Virus record (IMG/VR): IMGVR_UViG_3300032288_001094 | Span: 1 to 61,482 of that record | Origin: a virus | Length of the DNA: 61,482 bases | Reading direction: 5' to 3' (one strand) | In this document: positions 47,730 to 56,564 of the stretch, piece after piece | Position numbering within the stretch: position 1 is the first letter of the stretch | Layout: every line of letters begins with the position of its first letter | Made by a program: the position numbers and the translations under genes | The notes under the pieces: model-generated | Database searches by the model: none | The model's input: only the letters and a program-made list of their open reading frames with translations | What the model was told of the DNA's origin: nothing

Positions 47730-47958
47730 GAAGTCGCAGCAGTCGCTGAAGGACTGGACTGACCAGAAGTGGAGAACCAAAAGTGGTAAACCGTCTAGTA
47801 AAACTGGTGAGCGATACCTTCCAGAAGCTGCGATCAAAGCTCTTTCCCCCCAAGAGTACGCCGCCTCAACCCGAGCAAAGCGAGCAGGCAAAGCCTCCGG
47901 CAAGCAGTTCGTAGCGCAACCCAAGGCCATCGCCAAGAAGACCGCGAGGTTCAGATGA
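47722..47958 (+). CDS. Small basic protein (DUF5872-like)
   Basis: This 78-residue protein starts at GTG 47722, overlapping the previous stop by 8 nt. SLKDWTDQKWRTKSGKPSSK, RYLPEAAIKALSPQEYAA and GKQFVAQPKAIAKKTARFR form a pattern I associate with DUF5872 proteins, known from phages and large viruses. Not experimentally explained. Confidence 0.78.
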   Translation: MTKKSQQSLKDWTDQKWRTKSGKPSSKTGERYLPEAAIKALSPQEYAASTRAKRAGKASGKQFVAQPKAIAKKTARFR

Positions 47959-48923
47959 GTAACGCAACTTTAGGAACGATGGGCGGTACTGGCGCTATCG
48001 ACCCTTTGACCGGACGCATTGACCTCGGTACCGGTAGCAACAGCTACGCTCCTGGGTATGGGCCCCGTGTAAACCCTATGCCGTTTCGTGGCATGCCTGC
48101 GCGGAATCCGCAAGACCGTATGCCTGTGTCGAAGCCGGGTGTGTTTGGGCCTCAACTTGCCGAACTAATTGGGCGACTTCCCCCAACTAATCCAGAACAA
48201 GCCAATGTCATGCTTACGGGTTCCGAGCAGCTAAACAACAGTGGGCGAGCTGTGGCTAATCCACCGACGCCGGGTGGGGTGGATATGGCCGGGTTAAAGC
48301 CGTCCGATATTATGGGGGCGCTGGGACAGCCAGGACGGGGAACTTCGCCGCAACAGTGGAGAAACTTTGTTGGCTCCCTTGACCAGCCTGCTCCTCCGGC
48401 GCAACAACCCCAGTTCAACCCCTTCATGGGTGGCTTGGGCGGTCTGTTCAATCAGATGGGCGGCTACGGCATGGGCTACAACCCCTACATGGGCGGCGGC
48501 TTCGGCGGCTTTGGTGGTGGCTTTGGCGGCGGCTTCAACCCCTACATGGGCGGCGGCTTCAACCCCTACATGGGCGGCGGCTTCAACCCCTACATGGGCG
48601 GCGGCTTCGGCGGCGGTCAGCAGGGCTTCGGCGGCGGCTTCAACCCCTATATGGGCGGCAATAGCTTCGGCGGCTTTGGTGGTGGCCAGGGCTTTGGTAG
48701 CTTCGGCGGCGGCTTCAACCCCTATATGGGCAGTGGTCAAGGCTTTGGCGGTGGTCAAGGCTTTGGCGCTAGTTTCGGCGGCGGTCAAGGATTTGGTGGG
48801 TATAACTCGCAAGGCGGCGCGAGCCCGTTTGGTGGTGGGTTCGGTGGCGGGTTCGGTAGCCGTGGATTTATGAATCAGATGGGTGGCGGCTTCGGCGGCG
48901 GTTTTGACCCCTCGATGATTTAA
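47955..48923 (+). CDS. Glycine-rich FNPYMGGG-repeat protein
   Basis: This 322-residue protein starts at ATG 47955, overlapping the previous stop as ATGA. The first 150 residues are Pro/Gly-rich but non-repetitive. Residues about 155-320 are nearly all Gly, Phe, Asn, Tyr and Met, with six [FY]NPYMG units and many GGFGGG blocks. The composition resembles self-associating low-complexity proteins. It lies between head proteins and the connector; perhaps a flexible virion protein. Function is open. Confidence 0.82.
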   Translation: MSNATLGTMGGTGAIDPLTGRIDLGTGSNSYAPGYGPRVNPMPFRGMPARNPQDRMPVSKPGVFGPQLAELIGRLPPTNPEQANVMLTGSEQLNNSGRAVANPPTPGGVDMAGLKPSDIMGALGQPGRGTSPQQWRNFVGSLDQPAPPAQQPQFNPFMGGLGGLFNQMGGYGMGYNPYMGGGFGGFGGGFGGGFNPYMGGGFNPYMGGGFNPYMGGGFGGGQQGFGGGFNPYMGGNSFGGFGGGQGFGSFGGGFNPYMGSGQGFGGGQGFGASFGGGQGFGGYNSQGGASPFGGGFGGGFGSRGFMNQMGGGFGGGFDPSMI

Positions 48924-48934
48924 GGCGTACCAAC

Positions 48935-49882
48935 GTGACAACTTCAGGCGTAGCAGCGTTCGATCTTGACCTCAACGAACTTGTTGAGGAAGCCTTTGAG
49001 CGTGCCGGTAGCGAGATGCGCACCGGTTATGACTTGCGCACGGCCCGTCGCAGCCTGAACTTGCTGTTTGCCGACTGGGGCAACCGTGGCGTCAACATGT
49101 GGACGTTCGAGCAGAACGTCATCACCCTGGCCACTGGTCAGCCGACCTACGCGCTGCCGGATGACACGGTGGATTTGCTCGATCACGTCATCCGCACCAA
49201 CGCCAACGTCCCCAACAACCAAGCCGACCTGACCATCACCCGGATCAGCGTCAGCACCTACGCCACTATCCCCAACAAGCTGATCCAAGGCCGACCCATT
49301 CAGGTTTGGATTCAGAAGCTGTCAGGCCAGGACTCCGTGCTTGCCGGGACGCTGCAGGCCACCATACTGGATAGCACCACGTCGATCCCCATTACATCGC
49401 TTGCCGGTGTACCCAACGCGGGCTTCATCAAGATCGACAACGAACTGATCGCCTACAACGAGGTGCAGCCCGCTAGTGGCGGCAACCCGGCGTTGCTGCT
49501 GAACTGCGCCCGTGGCCAAGCCGGTACGACCGCTGCAGGCCACTCGTCTGGTGCAGCCATCATCCTGTCGCAGAAGAACAGCATCACGGTGTGGCCAACG
49601 CCTAATCCGGGCACTACCTACCAGTTTGTGTACTGGCGCCTGCGCCGCCTGCAGGACGCCGGTGGTGGCGTCAAGACGATGGACGTGCCGTTTCGCTTCC
49701 TGCCCTGCCTCGTGGCCGGTCTGGCGTACTACATTGCACTGAAGGTTCCCGATGGGCTGCAGCGCCTGGACATCCTCAAGGCCCAGTACGACGAGGCTTG
49801 GCAGACTGCTGCCGGTGAGGATCAGGAGAAGGCGGCTGTTCGGTTCGTGCCCCGGCAGATGTACATCGGGAGCGGTACCTAA
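48935..49882 (+). CDS. Head-tail connector / tail accessory protein (P22 gp4-like)
   Basis: This 315-residue protein starts at GTG 48935 with AAGG upstream. An N-terminal helical part (ELVEEAFERAGSEMRTGYDL, RRSLNLLFADWGNRG) and WTFEQNVITLATGQPTYALP match the adaptor proteins that ring the portal in P22-like podoviruses. A small inserted beta domain (about 120-210) and a conserved C-terminal helix (RLDILKAQYDEAW) follow. Confidence 0.85.
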   Translation: MTTSGVAAFDLDLNELVEEAFERAGSEMRTGYDLRTARRSLNLLFADWGNRGVNMWTFEQNVITLATGQPTYALPDDTVDLLDHVIRTNANVPNNQADLTITRISVSTYATIPNKLIQGRPIQVWIQKLSGQDSVLAGTLQATILDSTTSIPITSLAGVPNAGFIKIDNELIAYNEVQPASGGNPALLLNCARGQAGTTAAGHSSGAAIILSQKNSITVWPTPNPGTTYQFVYWRLRRLQDAGGGVKTMDVPFRFLPCLVAGLAYYIALKVPDGLQRLDILKAQYDEAWQTAAGEDQEKAAVRFVPRQMYIGSGT

Positions 49883-50311
49883 ATGGGGAACCGATTCGCG
49901 TCAGGCAAGAATGCGATTGCGCAGTGTGACCGCTGCGACTTTCGCTTCAAGCTCACGCAGTTGCGCAAGGAGATCATCAAGACCAAGAACTACAACCTCT
50001 TGGTCTGCCCGACGTGTTGGGATCCTGATCAACCGCAGTTGCAACTGGGCATGTACCCGGTCGATGACCCGCAAGGTCTGCGTGATCCGCGTCCTGATCT
50101 GAGCTACGTACAGTCGGGCAATACGGGTTTGCAGATCACGGACACGACGGCAACTACCCAGGATGGGGTGGGTTTCCCGAGTGAGGGTAGTCGGGACTTC
50201 CAGTGGGGGTGGAACCCTGTTGGAGGTGCGCGGGGGCCGGATGATGGGCTGACGCCCAACAACCTTGTATTAACCGTCCAAATTGGTACAGTCACAGTCG
50301 TGACGGCATAG
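49883..50311 (+). CDS. Virion-block protein with four-Cys zinc motif
   Basis: This 142-residue protein starts at ATG 49883, right after the previous stop. Residues 15-45 hold CDRCDFRFKLTQLRKE and VCPTCWDPDQPQLQLG (Cys15, 18, 42, 45), a zinc ribbon conserved in this phage group. The C-terminal half is beta-prone. Possibly a small connector part; unproven. Confidence 0.8.
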   Translation: MGNRFASGKNAIAQCDRCDFRFKLTQLRKEIIKTKNYNLLVCPTCWDPDQPQLQLGMYPVDDPQGLRDPRPDLSYVQSGNTGLQITDTTATTQDGVGFPSEGSRDFQWGWNPVGGARGPDDGLTPNNLVLTVQIGTVTVVTA

Positions 50312-50320
50312 GAGCAAAAA

Positions 50321-50503
50321 ATGGCAGGCGTTAAAGAAATGCTGAAGAAGCACATGGCGAAGGGCGCAGGCGCGCACCCTGATGCCGACGTGAAGAAAAT
50401 GCGTGCGGGTGGCAAGACCAACAGCGATATGCTGAAGATGGGCCGTAATCTGGCCAAGGTTGCCAACCAGAAGAACCCTGGCCGCAAGCAGAAAGGCGTC
50501 TGA
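50321..50503 (+). CDS. Small basic protein
   Basis: This 60-residue protein starts at the ATG at 50321 (AGGAG upstream). Lys-rich: VKEMLKKHMAKGAGAHPDAD, KKMRAGGKTNSDMLKMG and a QKNPGRKQKGV tail. The composition suggests binding to packaged DNA. No domain is recognised. Confidence 0.75.
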   Translation: MAGVKEMLKKHMAKGAGAHPDADVKKMRAGGKTNSDMLKMGRNLAKVANQKNPGRKQKGV

Positions 50504-50504
50504 C

Positions 50505-50702
50505 ATGGCAACCTACAAGACCCCCAAGCCGGTGGCTACACCGGTTGTTGGCGCTGACGACATCAAGAAGGCGCTGCGCATGGACGTGTCCGTGGCCAAC
50601 ATGCACTCCAACGAGTACAAGGGCACGAAGACTGACGGCATCAAGATTCGTGGCACTGGCTGCGCTACCAAAGGTGTGATGGCTCGCGGCCCGATGGCGT
50701 GA
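50505..50702 (+). CDS. Small protein with TKGVMARGPMA tail
   Basis: This 65-residue protein starts at ATG 50505, 1 bp after the previous stop. KTPKPVATPVVGADDIKKAL precedes YKGTKTDGIKIRGTG and CATKGVMARGPMA. The DGI...RGxG...TKG motif is shared with the small proteins at 46425 and 47024. Probably a virion component. Confidence 0.75.
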   Translation: MATYKTPKPVATPVVGADDIKKALRMDVSVANMHSNEYKGTKTDGIKIRGTGCATKGVMARGPMA

Positions 50703-50709
50703 GGCGTAG

Positions 50710-51396
50710 ATGAACTACACGCAACTCAGCAACGCCATCCAGGCGTACACCGAAAACCCGAGCAGCGATTTCGTTGCTCAAATACCCGTTTTCGTTCAAC
50801 AGGCTGAGCAGCGCATCTACAACTCGGTGCAGTTTCCGTCGCTTCGTAAGAACGTCACAGGCTACACCACGGCAAACAACAAGTATCTTCAGTGCCCGAC
50901 AGACTTTCTGGCGGTGTACTCGATGGCGGCAGTTGATGCCGCCGGTTCGTACGAGTACTTGTTGAACAAGGACGTGAACTTCATTCGGCAGGCGTACCCA
51001 AACCCCAACGACGACAAGGCAATCCCTCGTTACTACGCTTTGTTTGGTCCGCGCTCAGATAACGAAGACGAGTTGTCGTTCATCCTTGGCCCTACGCCAG
51101 ATGCGTCCTACATCATTGAGTTGCACTACTTCTACTACCCCGAGTCAATTACAGTGGCCGCTGATGGCCGCACGTGGTTGGGTGACAACTTCGATACGGT
51201 TCTGTTGTACGGCTCGCTCGTGGAAGCCTACACTTACATGAAGGGTGAGCAGGACATACTCACGCTGTACAACCAGAAGTACATGGAAGCCCTGCAACTT
51301 GCTAAGCGCCTGGGTGATGGTCTGGAGCGCAGCGATACGTACCGCAGCGGTCAGTCGCGTCTGGCCCCACTGCCGCAGAATAACGGGGTCAAGTAA
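50710..51396 (+). CDS. Connector / tail adaptor protein
   Basis: This 228-residue protein starts MNYTQLSNAIQAYTENPSS and contains FVQQAEQRIYNSVQFPSLRK, YLQCPTDFLAVYSM and GDNFDTVLLYGSLVEAYTYM. This layout is shared by the second adaptor protein of podovirus connectors in this group. GAGG precedes the ATG. Confidence 0.82.
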   Translation: MNYTQLSNAIQAYTENPSSDFVAQIPVFVQQAEQRIYNSVQFPSLRKNVTGYTTANNKYLQCPTDFLAVYSMAAVDAAGSYEYLLNKDVNFIRQAYPNPNDDKAIPRYYALFGPRSDNEDELSFILGPTPDASYIIELHYFYYPESITVAADGRTWLGDNFDTVLLYGSLVEAYTYMKGEQDILTLYNQKYMEALQLAKRLGDGLERSDTYRSGQSRLAPLPQNNGVK

Positions 51397-51830
51397 TGCC
51401 CATCGACCAGGGTGCGACAAATCAGTTCAGGGTGGGGTTGGCATCTAGCCAGTTCAACTTCAACACTGATACGTTCAAGATAGCGCTCTACACGGGCGGG
51501 GCAACACTCGGGCCAACTACGGCTGCGTACACTACAGCGAATGAAGTTCCTGCCGGGGCCGGGTACACCACGGGTGGTGAAGTGCTAACAGTTTCTGTTG
51601 CACCTACTACTGGCTCCGACCCCAACAACACGATCATGTACCTGTCGTTTGCCACTGCGACATGGAGCCCGGCGTCGTTTACGTGCCGTGGGGCGTTGAT
51701 CTATAAGGTTGGTGGGGGCAACCCCACTGTTTGCGTCCTCGACTTCGGCGGCGACAAAACCGCCGTAACTTCTTTTGAGGTGCGGTTCCCAACTGCGGAC
51801 AGCACCAACGCGATCATCCGCATTGCATAG
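51396..51830 (+). CDS. Beta-rich virion protein
   Basis: This 144-residue protein starts at ATG 51396, sharing one base with the previous stop (TAATG). The sequence DTFKIALYTGGATLGPTTAA, VPAGAGYTTGGEVL and ALIYKVGGGNPTVCVLDFGG is a beta-sandwich pattern frequent in phage tail and fibre genes. Probably a tail or spike component. Confidence 0.78.
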   Translation: MPIDQGATNQFRVGLASSQFNFNTDTFKIALYTGGATLGPTTAAYTTANEVPAGAGYTTGGEVLTVSVAPTTGSDPNNTIMYLSFATATWSPASFTCRGALIYKVGGGNPTVCVLDFGGDKTAVTSFEVRFPTADSTNAIIRIA

Positions 51831-51838
51831 GAGTCAAC

Positions 51839-52411
51839 ATGACCACTGAAATTGCCAAAGCCGCAGACTTCGTTGCAAGCGGCCTGATTGCTGGAGCACA
51901 AGGTCAGGAGCAGGCCACGGCTGTGGGCCGCTACAAACTGGAGTGCCGTGACAAGGACGGAAACCTGAAGTGGGTTGTTGAAGAAGACAACCTCGTGGTC
52001 AACGTCGGTCTTCAGTACATGGCCGGTGTGGCGTTGACTTCTACTACGCAGATCACGACATGGTATCTGGGCCTGATCACTGGCCCCGGCGTGACCACGA
52101 GTGCCACGGACACGATGTCGTCCAAGGGTTGGACTGAGTTCACGGGCTATAGCAACTCGACCCGTGTGACCCCGACGTTCACGGCGGCGACCAATGCCAA
52201 CCCCTCGGTGGTGACCAACTCGGGCACCCCGGCCAACTTCAACATCAATGCCTCTGGCACGGTGGGCGGTGCGTTTTTGACCAGTGGCTCTGCCAAAAGC
52301 GGTACAACGGGTACTCTGTTCTCGGAGAAAGCCTTCTCTGCTCCCGGGGACCGCACGGTGGTTAGCGGCGACATTATCGCGGTCACGTACACCTTCAGCC
52401 TCGCCGGTTGA
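51839..52411 (+). CDS. Virion protein, probable tail/spike component
   Basis: This 190-residue protein has YKLECRDKDGNLKWVVEEDN, NVGLQYMAGVAL, TWYLGLITGPG and FLTSGSAKSGTTGTLFSEKA. The pattern is found in podovirus and siphovirus genes beside fibre genes. AGGAG precedes the ATG. Exact place in the virion unknown. Confidence 0.78.
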   Translation: MTTEIAKAADFVASGLIAGAQGQEQATAVGRYKLECRDKDGNLKWVVEEDNLVVNVGLQYMAGVALTSTTQITTWYLGLITGPGVTTSATDTMSSKGWTEFTGYSNSTRVTPTFTAATNANPSVVTNSGTPANFNINASGTVGGAFLTSGSAKSGTTGTLFSEKAFSAPGDRTVVSGDIIAVTYTFSLAG

Positions 52412-52420
52412 GGATGAGTT

Positions 52421-53203
52421 GTGGCAGAGGGCGGATGGGGTTCCGGCACCTGGGGTCAGGCCGGTTGGGGTGATTCCGTTTATGACCGGGCCGTCGATGA
52501 GTCGGCTACCGGTACGGACACCCTCGCCGCCGCTGCCACCTTTGCTTCTTCTCTTTCTGAGACAGCCACCGGCACAGACACGGTAGCTGCTGCCGCCACA
52601 CTTGGCGCGACCATCACGGAAGCTGCTGAGGGGCAAGATACTGTTTCCGCTGCGGCCACCTTCGACTCCACCATCACGGAGTCCGCCACTGGTACGGACG
52701 ACATCAGCGCAGCGCAGACATTCGCTTCTTCTGTTTCTGAATCCGCCACCGGGTCAGACGACATCAGCGCAACGCAGACGTTCAATGGGCAAATAGCAGA
52801 AACCGCCACGGGCACGGATACCGTTGACTCAGCGTTCCTGTTCAACGCCTTCATCACAGAGTCTGCCACAGGCACGGACGATGTTTCTGTTGCGGCCAAC
52901 TTTGGAACTTCAATATCCGAGTCCGCTACAGGTATTGATACCGCCTCGACCGCAGCGACGTTTGCAGGTACTATTTCCGAAACCGCTACTGGAACAGATG
53001 TAAATGCAGCGGCAGCACAGTTTGTTGCCGCGATCCAAGAACTTGCCATCGCCACCGACGCTCTTACCGGAAGAAAACTCTGGGAACTCATTGATGACAC
53101 CCAGACAGCGAATTGGCAAAATATCAGCAACACCCAGTCGTCCGGTTGGACACAGGTGCCTGACACGCAAGTAGCGGGCTGGACGACAATTCCGACGACA
53201 TAG
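52421..53203 (+). CDS. Virion protein with nine 20-residue ATGTD repeats
   Basis: This 260-residue protein starts at GTG 52421 (GAGG upstream). After WGSGTWGQAGWGD come nine consecutive 20-residue repeats of the form E-[ST]-A-T-G-T-D-x5-AxTFxxxIS (residues about 27-206), with a tenth degenerate unit. It ends with three W-x-x-[IV] / GW blocks (ISNTQSSGWTQVPDTQ). The regular repeat suggests a rod or fibre shaft. Confidence 0.82.
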   Translation: MAEGGWGSGTWGQAGWGDSVYDRAVDESATGTDTLAAAATFASSLSETATGTDTVAAAATLGATITEAAEGQDTVSAAATFDSTITESATGTDDISAAQTFASSVSESATGSDDISATQTFNGQIAETATGTDTVDSAFLFNAFITESATGTDDVSVAANFGTSISESATGIDTASTAATFAGTISETATGTDVNAAAAQFVAAIQELAIATDALTGRKLWELIDDTQTANWQNISNTQSSGWTQVPDTQVAGWTTIPTT

Positions 53204-53213
53204 GAGCACCTGA

Positions 53214-55808
53214 ATGCCTACCTCATACACCTCCCTCTTGGGTCTGGCTCTGCCTGTCACGGGCGAACTGTCCGGCACCTGGGGCGACACGGTTAACGAC
53301 TACATCACCAAGTATCTGGACGCGGCTGTCGCAGGCGCTCAGACCATCAGCGGCTCTCAAACGGCAGTCACTCTGTCCGTGACCACGGCATCTAGCCTGA
53401 CCCAAGTCGGCTCCGGGGCAACGGGCTCTGCTCAGTACCAGATCATCAACTGCACGGGCAACCCGGCAGGTCTGCTGACGATCACCGCTCCTGCGGCGAG
53501 CAAGGTGTACTTGGTCCTGAACGCGACTTCGACTTCTCAGTCGGTCAAGGTGGTGGGTGCAGGCCCGACCACGGGCGTGACGATGGTGTCAGGCGAGAAG
53601 GCACTGATTGCCTGGAACGGTTCGGACTTCGTGAAGGTGGCAACTACTGCGCCCGGTGCGGCGGCAGGATCGAACACCCAAGTCCAGTACAACAGCAGCG
53701 GAAACTTGGCGGGTTCTGCCAACCTGACGTTTGACGGCACGACCCTCACGGCAGCGAACTTTGCTGATTCCTCCCTGACCTCTGGCCGGGTGGTGTACGC
53801 CACCACGAGCGGGAACCTGACCGACAGCGCAAACCTGCTGTACTCCGGCACTGACCTGACCGTCTACGGCATCACAGTCGGCCGTGGCGCGGGTGCTGTG
53901 TCCACCAACACTGCGGTGGGTGCGAGTGCGTTGGCGGCAAATACGACAGGGGCGTTTAACTCGGCCTATGGGCAACAGGCTCTTTCCGCGAATACCTCGG
54001 CCCAGTTCAACAGTGCGTTTGGCTTTAGAAGCCTTCGTGATAACACGACTGGAGCATCAAATAGTGCGTTTGGGTATGCGGCACTGATACAAAACACCAC
54101 GGGCAACTACAACGTGGCGATGGGTGACTCGGCACTGTTCTCCAACACCACTGCATCAAGTAACACCGCTGTTGGTTATCGGGCGGCATATAGCAACACT
54201 ACCGGCATCTACAACGCGGCCTTTGGGGACTCAGCCCTCTATTTCAACACCAGTGCTTCCAACAACACTGCTGTTGGTTATCAGGCGGTGTATGCCAATA
54301 CGACCGGCGTTCAAAACACGGGGCTTGGAGCATACGCACTTCGTTCAAACACCGCATCCAGCAACTCAACTGCTGTTGGTTATGTAGCCCTTTACAACTC
54401 AACCGGAGCGGACAACACCGCTGTAGGTAGTTACGCCGGATATTCAACAACTACCGGGCTCTCCAACGCCATGTTTGGTAGTTCCACGATGCAGTTCAAC
54501 ACGACTGGATCGTATAACTCCGCTTTTGGCGCTCAAAGCCTCGCTTCAAATACAACCGGGGCGGAAAATTCTGCTTTTGGGTATGGAGCCTTTGCGCTAA
54601 ACACCACGGGTAACTACAACACTGCGTTAGGCAAGGATGCACTTCGCTCCAACACCACCGCTTCCAACAACACGGCTGTTGGGTATCAGGCGGGGTATAC
54701 AAACACGACGGGCAGCGTCACGGCACTTGGATACTACGCCGCACGTTCCAATACAACCGGCACCATTACTGCTGTTGGTGTCTCGGCCCTGCTCAGCAAC
54801 ACGACGGGTACCGGAAATACCGGGGTTGGCACGCTGGCCGGGTACAACAACTCCACCGGAGACAACAACACCGCTGTTGGTTACTACGCCGCGTACAGCA
54901 CCGGAAACGCATCAGGCGTAACCGCAATTGGCTCTCTCGCCATGTACATCGGTGGCGGCACTCCTACGGGATCAACCGCTGTCGGTGCTCAGGCGCTGTA
55001 TCAGACTTCCTCTGCATACAACACCGCTGTCGGTTATCAGGCGGGATATGCACAAACGACTGCTCAATGGAACACGCTGATTGGCGCGAATGCAGGAGAT
55101 TCGATTACCACTGGCAGTTACAACGTCTGTGTTGGAAGGGGGGCGGGTGACGCACTTACGACAGGTGATGCAAACACCTTTGTCGGCTCAGGTGGAATTA
55201 CTGGCGGGGCGGGTTCTGCCATCACAACCGGTGCCAAAAACACCATCATTGGTTGCTACACCGGCAACCAAGGTGGCCTCGACATCCGCACCTCAAACAA
55301 CTATGCGGTTATTTCTGATGGTGATGGAAACCGTCTGATCAGCACCGCAGCAGGCCAGACCTTGGCGCTTGGCAACAGTGCAGTTCCCAATTCCGGCACC
55401 GGCATCACCTTCCCCGCCACGCAGTCTGCATCGTCTGACGCGAACACGTTGGATGATTATGAGGAGGGGACTTGGACTCCTGCGGACGCAAGCGGCGCAG
55501 GATTGACGTTCACCAGTGTCACAGCGCAGTACACCAAGATTGGCAACATGGTGTACATCAACGCAACGCTGACGTACCCGTCAACCGCCGATGCGTCGCA
55601 GGCGAAGATTTCCGGCTTGCCGTTTGCAACAACCAATGTGGGGCAACTGATCTATTGCAACCCGGGAGTTACTACCACAGGATCTGGTCAAGGTTGGATT
55701 CCAAACAGTTCAACTACTGCAACTCTTGTAGGGCAAGCAAACGCAGCGAGGACAAACGCAAACCTAAGCACTTTGACGCTTTATTTCACCGGGGCATACC
55801 CCGTATAA
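53214..55808 (+). CDS. Tail fibre / receptor-binding protein
   Basis: This 864-residue protein has a short N-terminal part (LPVTGELSGTWGDTVNDYI) that probably attaches to the tail, then about 450 residues of repeats with the core NTAVGY and [NT]TTG. These resemble the left-handed coil of YadA-type head domains. A C-terminal jelly-roll-like domain (YEEGTWTP ... YTKIGNMVYINATLTYP) closes it, as in many fibres. AGGAG precedes the ATG. It should bind the host surface. Confidence 0.88.
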   Translation: MPTSYTSLLGLALPVTGELSGTWGDTVNDYITKYLDAAVAGAQTISGSQTAVTLSVTTASSLTQVGSGATGSAQYQIINCTGNPAGLLTITAPAASKVYLVLNATSTSQSVKVVGAGPTTGVTMVSGEKALIAWNGSDFVKVATTAPGAAAGSNTQVQYNSSGNLAGSANLTFDGTTLTAANFADSSLTSGRVVYATTSGNLTDSANLLYSGTDLTVYGITVGRGAGAVSTNTAVGASALAANTTGAFNSAYGQQALSANTSAQFNSAFGFRSLRDNTTGASNSAFGYAALIQNTTGNYNVAMGDSALFSNTTASSNTAVGYRAAYSNTTGIYNAAFGDSALYFNTSASNNTAVGYQAVYANTTGVQNTGLGAYALRSNTASSNSTAVGYVALYNSTGADNTAVGSYAGYSTTTGLSNAMFGSSTMQFNTTGSYNSAFGAQSLASNTTGAENSAFGYGAFALNTTGNYNTALGKDALRSNTTASNNTAVGYQAGYTNTTGSVTALGYYAARSNTTGTITAVGVSALLSNTTGTGNTGVGTLAGYNNSTGDNNTAVGYYAAYSTGNASGVTAIGSLAMYIGGGTPTGSTAVGAQALYQTSSAYNTAVGYQAGYAQTTAQWNTLIGANAGDSITTGSYNVCVGRGAGDALTTGDANTFVGSGGITGGAGSAITTGAKNTIIGCYTGNQGGLDIRTSNNYAVISDGDGNRLISTAAGQTLALGNSAVPNSGTGITFPATQSASSDANTLDDYEEGTWTPADASGAGLTFTSVTAQYTKIGNMVYINATLTYPSTADASQAKISGLPFATTNVGQLIYCNPGVTTTGSGQGWIPNSSTTATLVGQANAARTNANLSTLTLYFTGAYPV

Positions 55809-55854
55809 CTACGCCGGATAACTAGCGCGGTCGGATTCAACGAAAGGAAACATC

Positions 55855-56112
55855 ATGTCTCTCACCAAAGAAACCACTGTCGATCAGATCACCGTCACGG
55901 AGAACGGCGTCGTGCTGTTCCGGGAAGCCACGCGCATCCTTGAGGACGGTGCTGAGATCAGCAAGAAGTACCACCGCAGCAGCCTCACGCCTGGGCAAGA
56001 CCTGACCGGGGTTCCGGCAAACGTGGCTGCGATCTGTAACGTGGTGTGGACCCCCGCAGTCATCGCTGCCTTCCAAGCAGCCCAACAAGCCAACCAACCC
56101 GCAGGAGCCTGA
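55855..56112 (+). CDS. Small conserved protein after tail fibre
   Basis: This 85-residue protein begins MSLTKETTVDQITVTENGVV and has LFREATRILEDGAEISKKYHR, a conserved pattern in phages, usually next to fibre genes. It may be a minor tail protein or fibre-assembly helper. AAAGGA precedes the ATG. Confidence 0.8.
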   Translation: MSLTKETTVDQITVTENGVVLFREATRILEDGAEISKKYHRSSLTPGQDLTGVPANVAAICNVVWTPAVIAAFQAAQQANQPAGA

Positions 56113-56114
56113 AA

Positions 56115-56363
56115 ATGACGGAAGTCGCAACCCCTGTTACCTCTGTTGAAACCCCGACCGCTGAAGAAGTCGCACGCCACTACAGCGCCGCGATGGACAG
56201 CGTGAACCTGCTGAACGCCGGTAAGCCCGAAGGCATGGAAGATGCCGACTGGGCCGATTGCGTTAAGCGCAACGTCGAGCACCTGAAGATCATGGTCGCC
56301 AAAGAGTGGATGCAGGATCAAGACCTTGCCCCGCTGAACGCTGCCATCGCTGCCAACGAATAA
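56115..56363 (+). CDS. Small acidic hypothetical protein
   Basis: This 82-residue protein starts at ATG 56115, 2 bp after the previous stop, with AGGAG upstream. It is helical and acidic: TAEEVARHYSAAMDSVNLL, ADWADCVKRNVEHLKIMVA. No domain is recognised; position suggests late expression with the lysis genes. Confidence 0.72.
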   Translation: MTEVATPVTSVETPTAEEVARHYSAAMDSVNLLNAGKPEGMEDADWADCVKRNVEHLKIMVAKEWMQDQDLAPLNAAIAANE

Positions 56364-56372
56364 GGAGTACCC

Positions 56373-56564
56373 ATGCAACCCACCAACGACACCCCCATCA
56401 ACCTGACCCTGGGTCTGGTCAACGCCATCCTGCAATACCTGGGCACCCGGCCTTACGCCGAAGTGTTCCCCCTGGTGGCTGAGATTCAAGCCCAGGCTAC
56501 GCCGCAGGTGCCCATGCCTGAAGCCGCTCAAGGCCAAACTCAACCTGACCCCACGGTGCAGTGA
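56373..56564 (+). CDS. Small hypothetical protein
   Basis: This 63-residue protein starts at ATG 56373 (AAGGAG upstream). An amphipathic N-terminal part (INLTLGLVNAILQYLGTRPY, AEVFPLVAEIQAQ) precedes a Pro/Gln-rich end. Similar small proteins sit before lysis genes in related phages. Function unknown. Confidence 0.72.
   Translation: MQPTNDTPINLTLGLVNAILQYLGTRPYAEVFPLVAEIQAQATPQVPMPEAAQGQTQPDPTVQ

Noticed and set aside
48480-48790. Possible CRISPR or satellite-like repeat array
   Set aside because: The repeats are codons for FNPYMGGG units in one open frame; no spacers and no cas genes.
53930-55150. Repetitive DNA resembling an array
   Set aside because: Explained by protein repeats of the tail fibre in a single frame.
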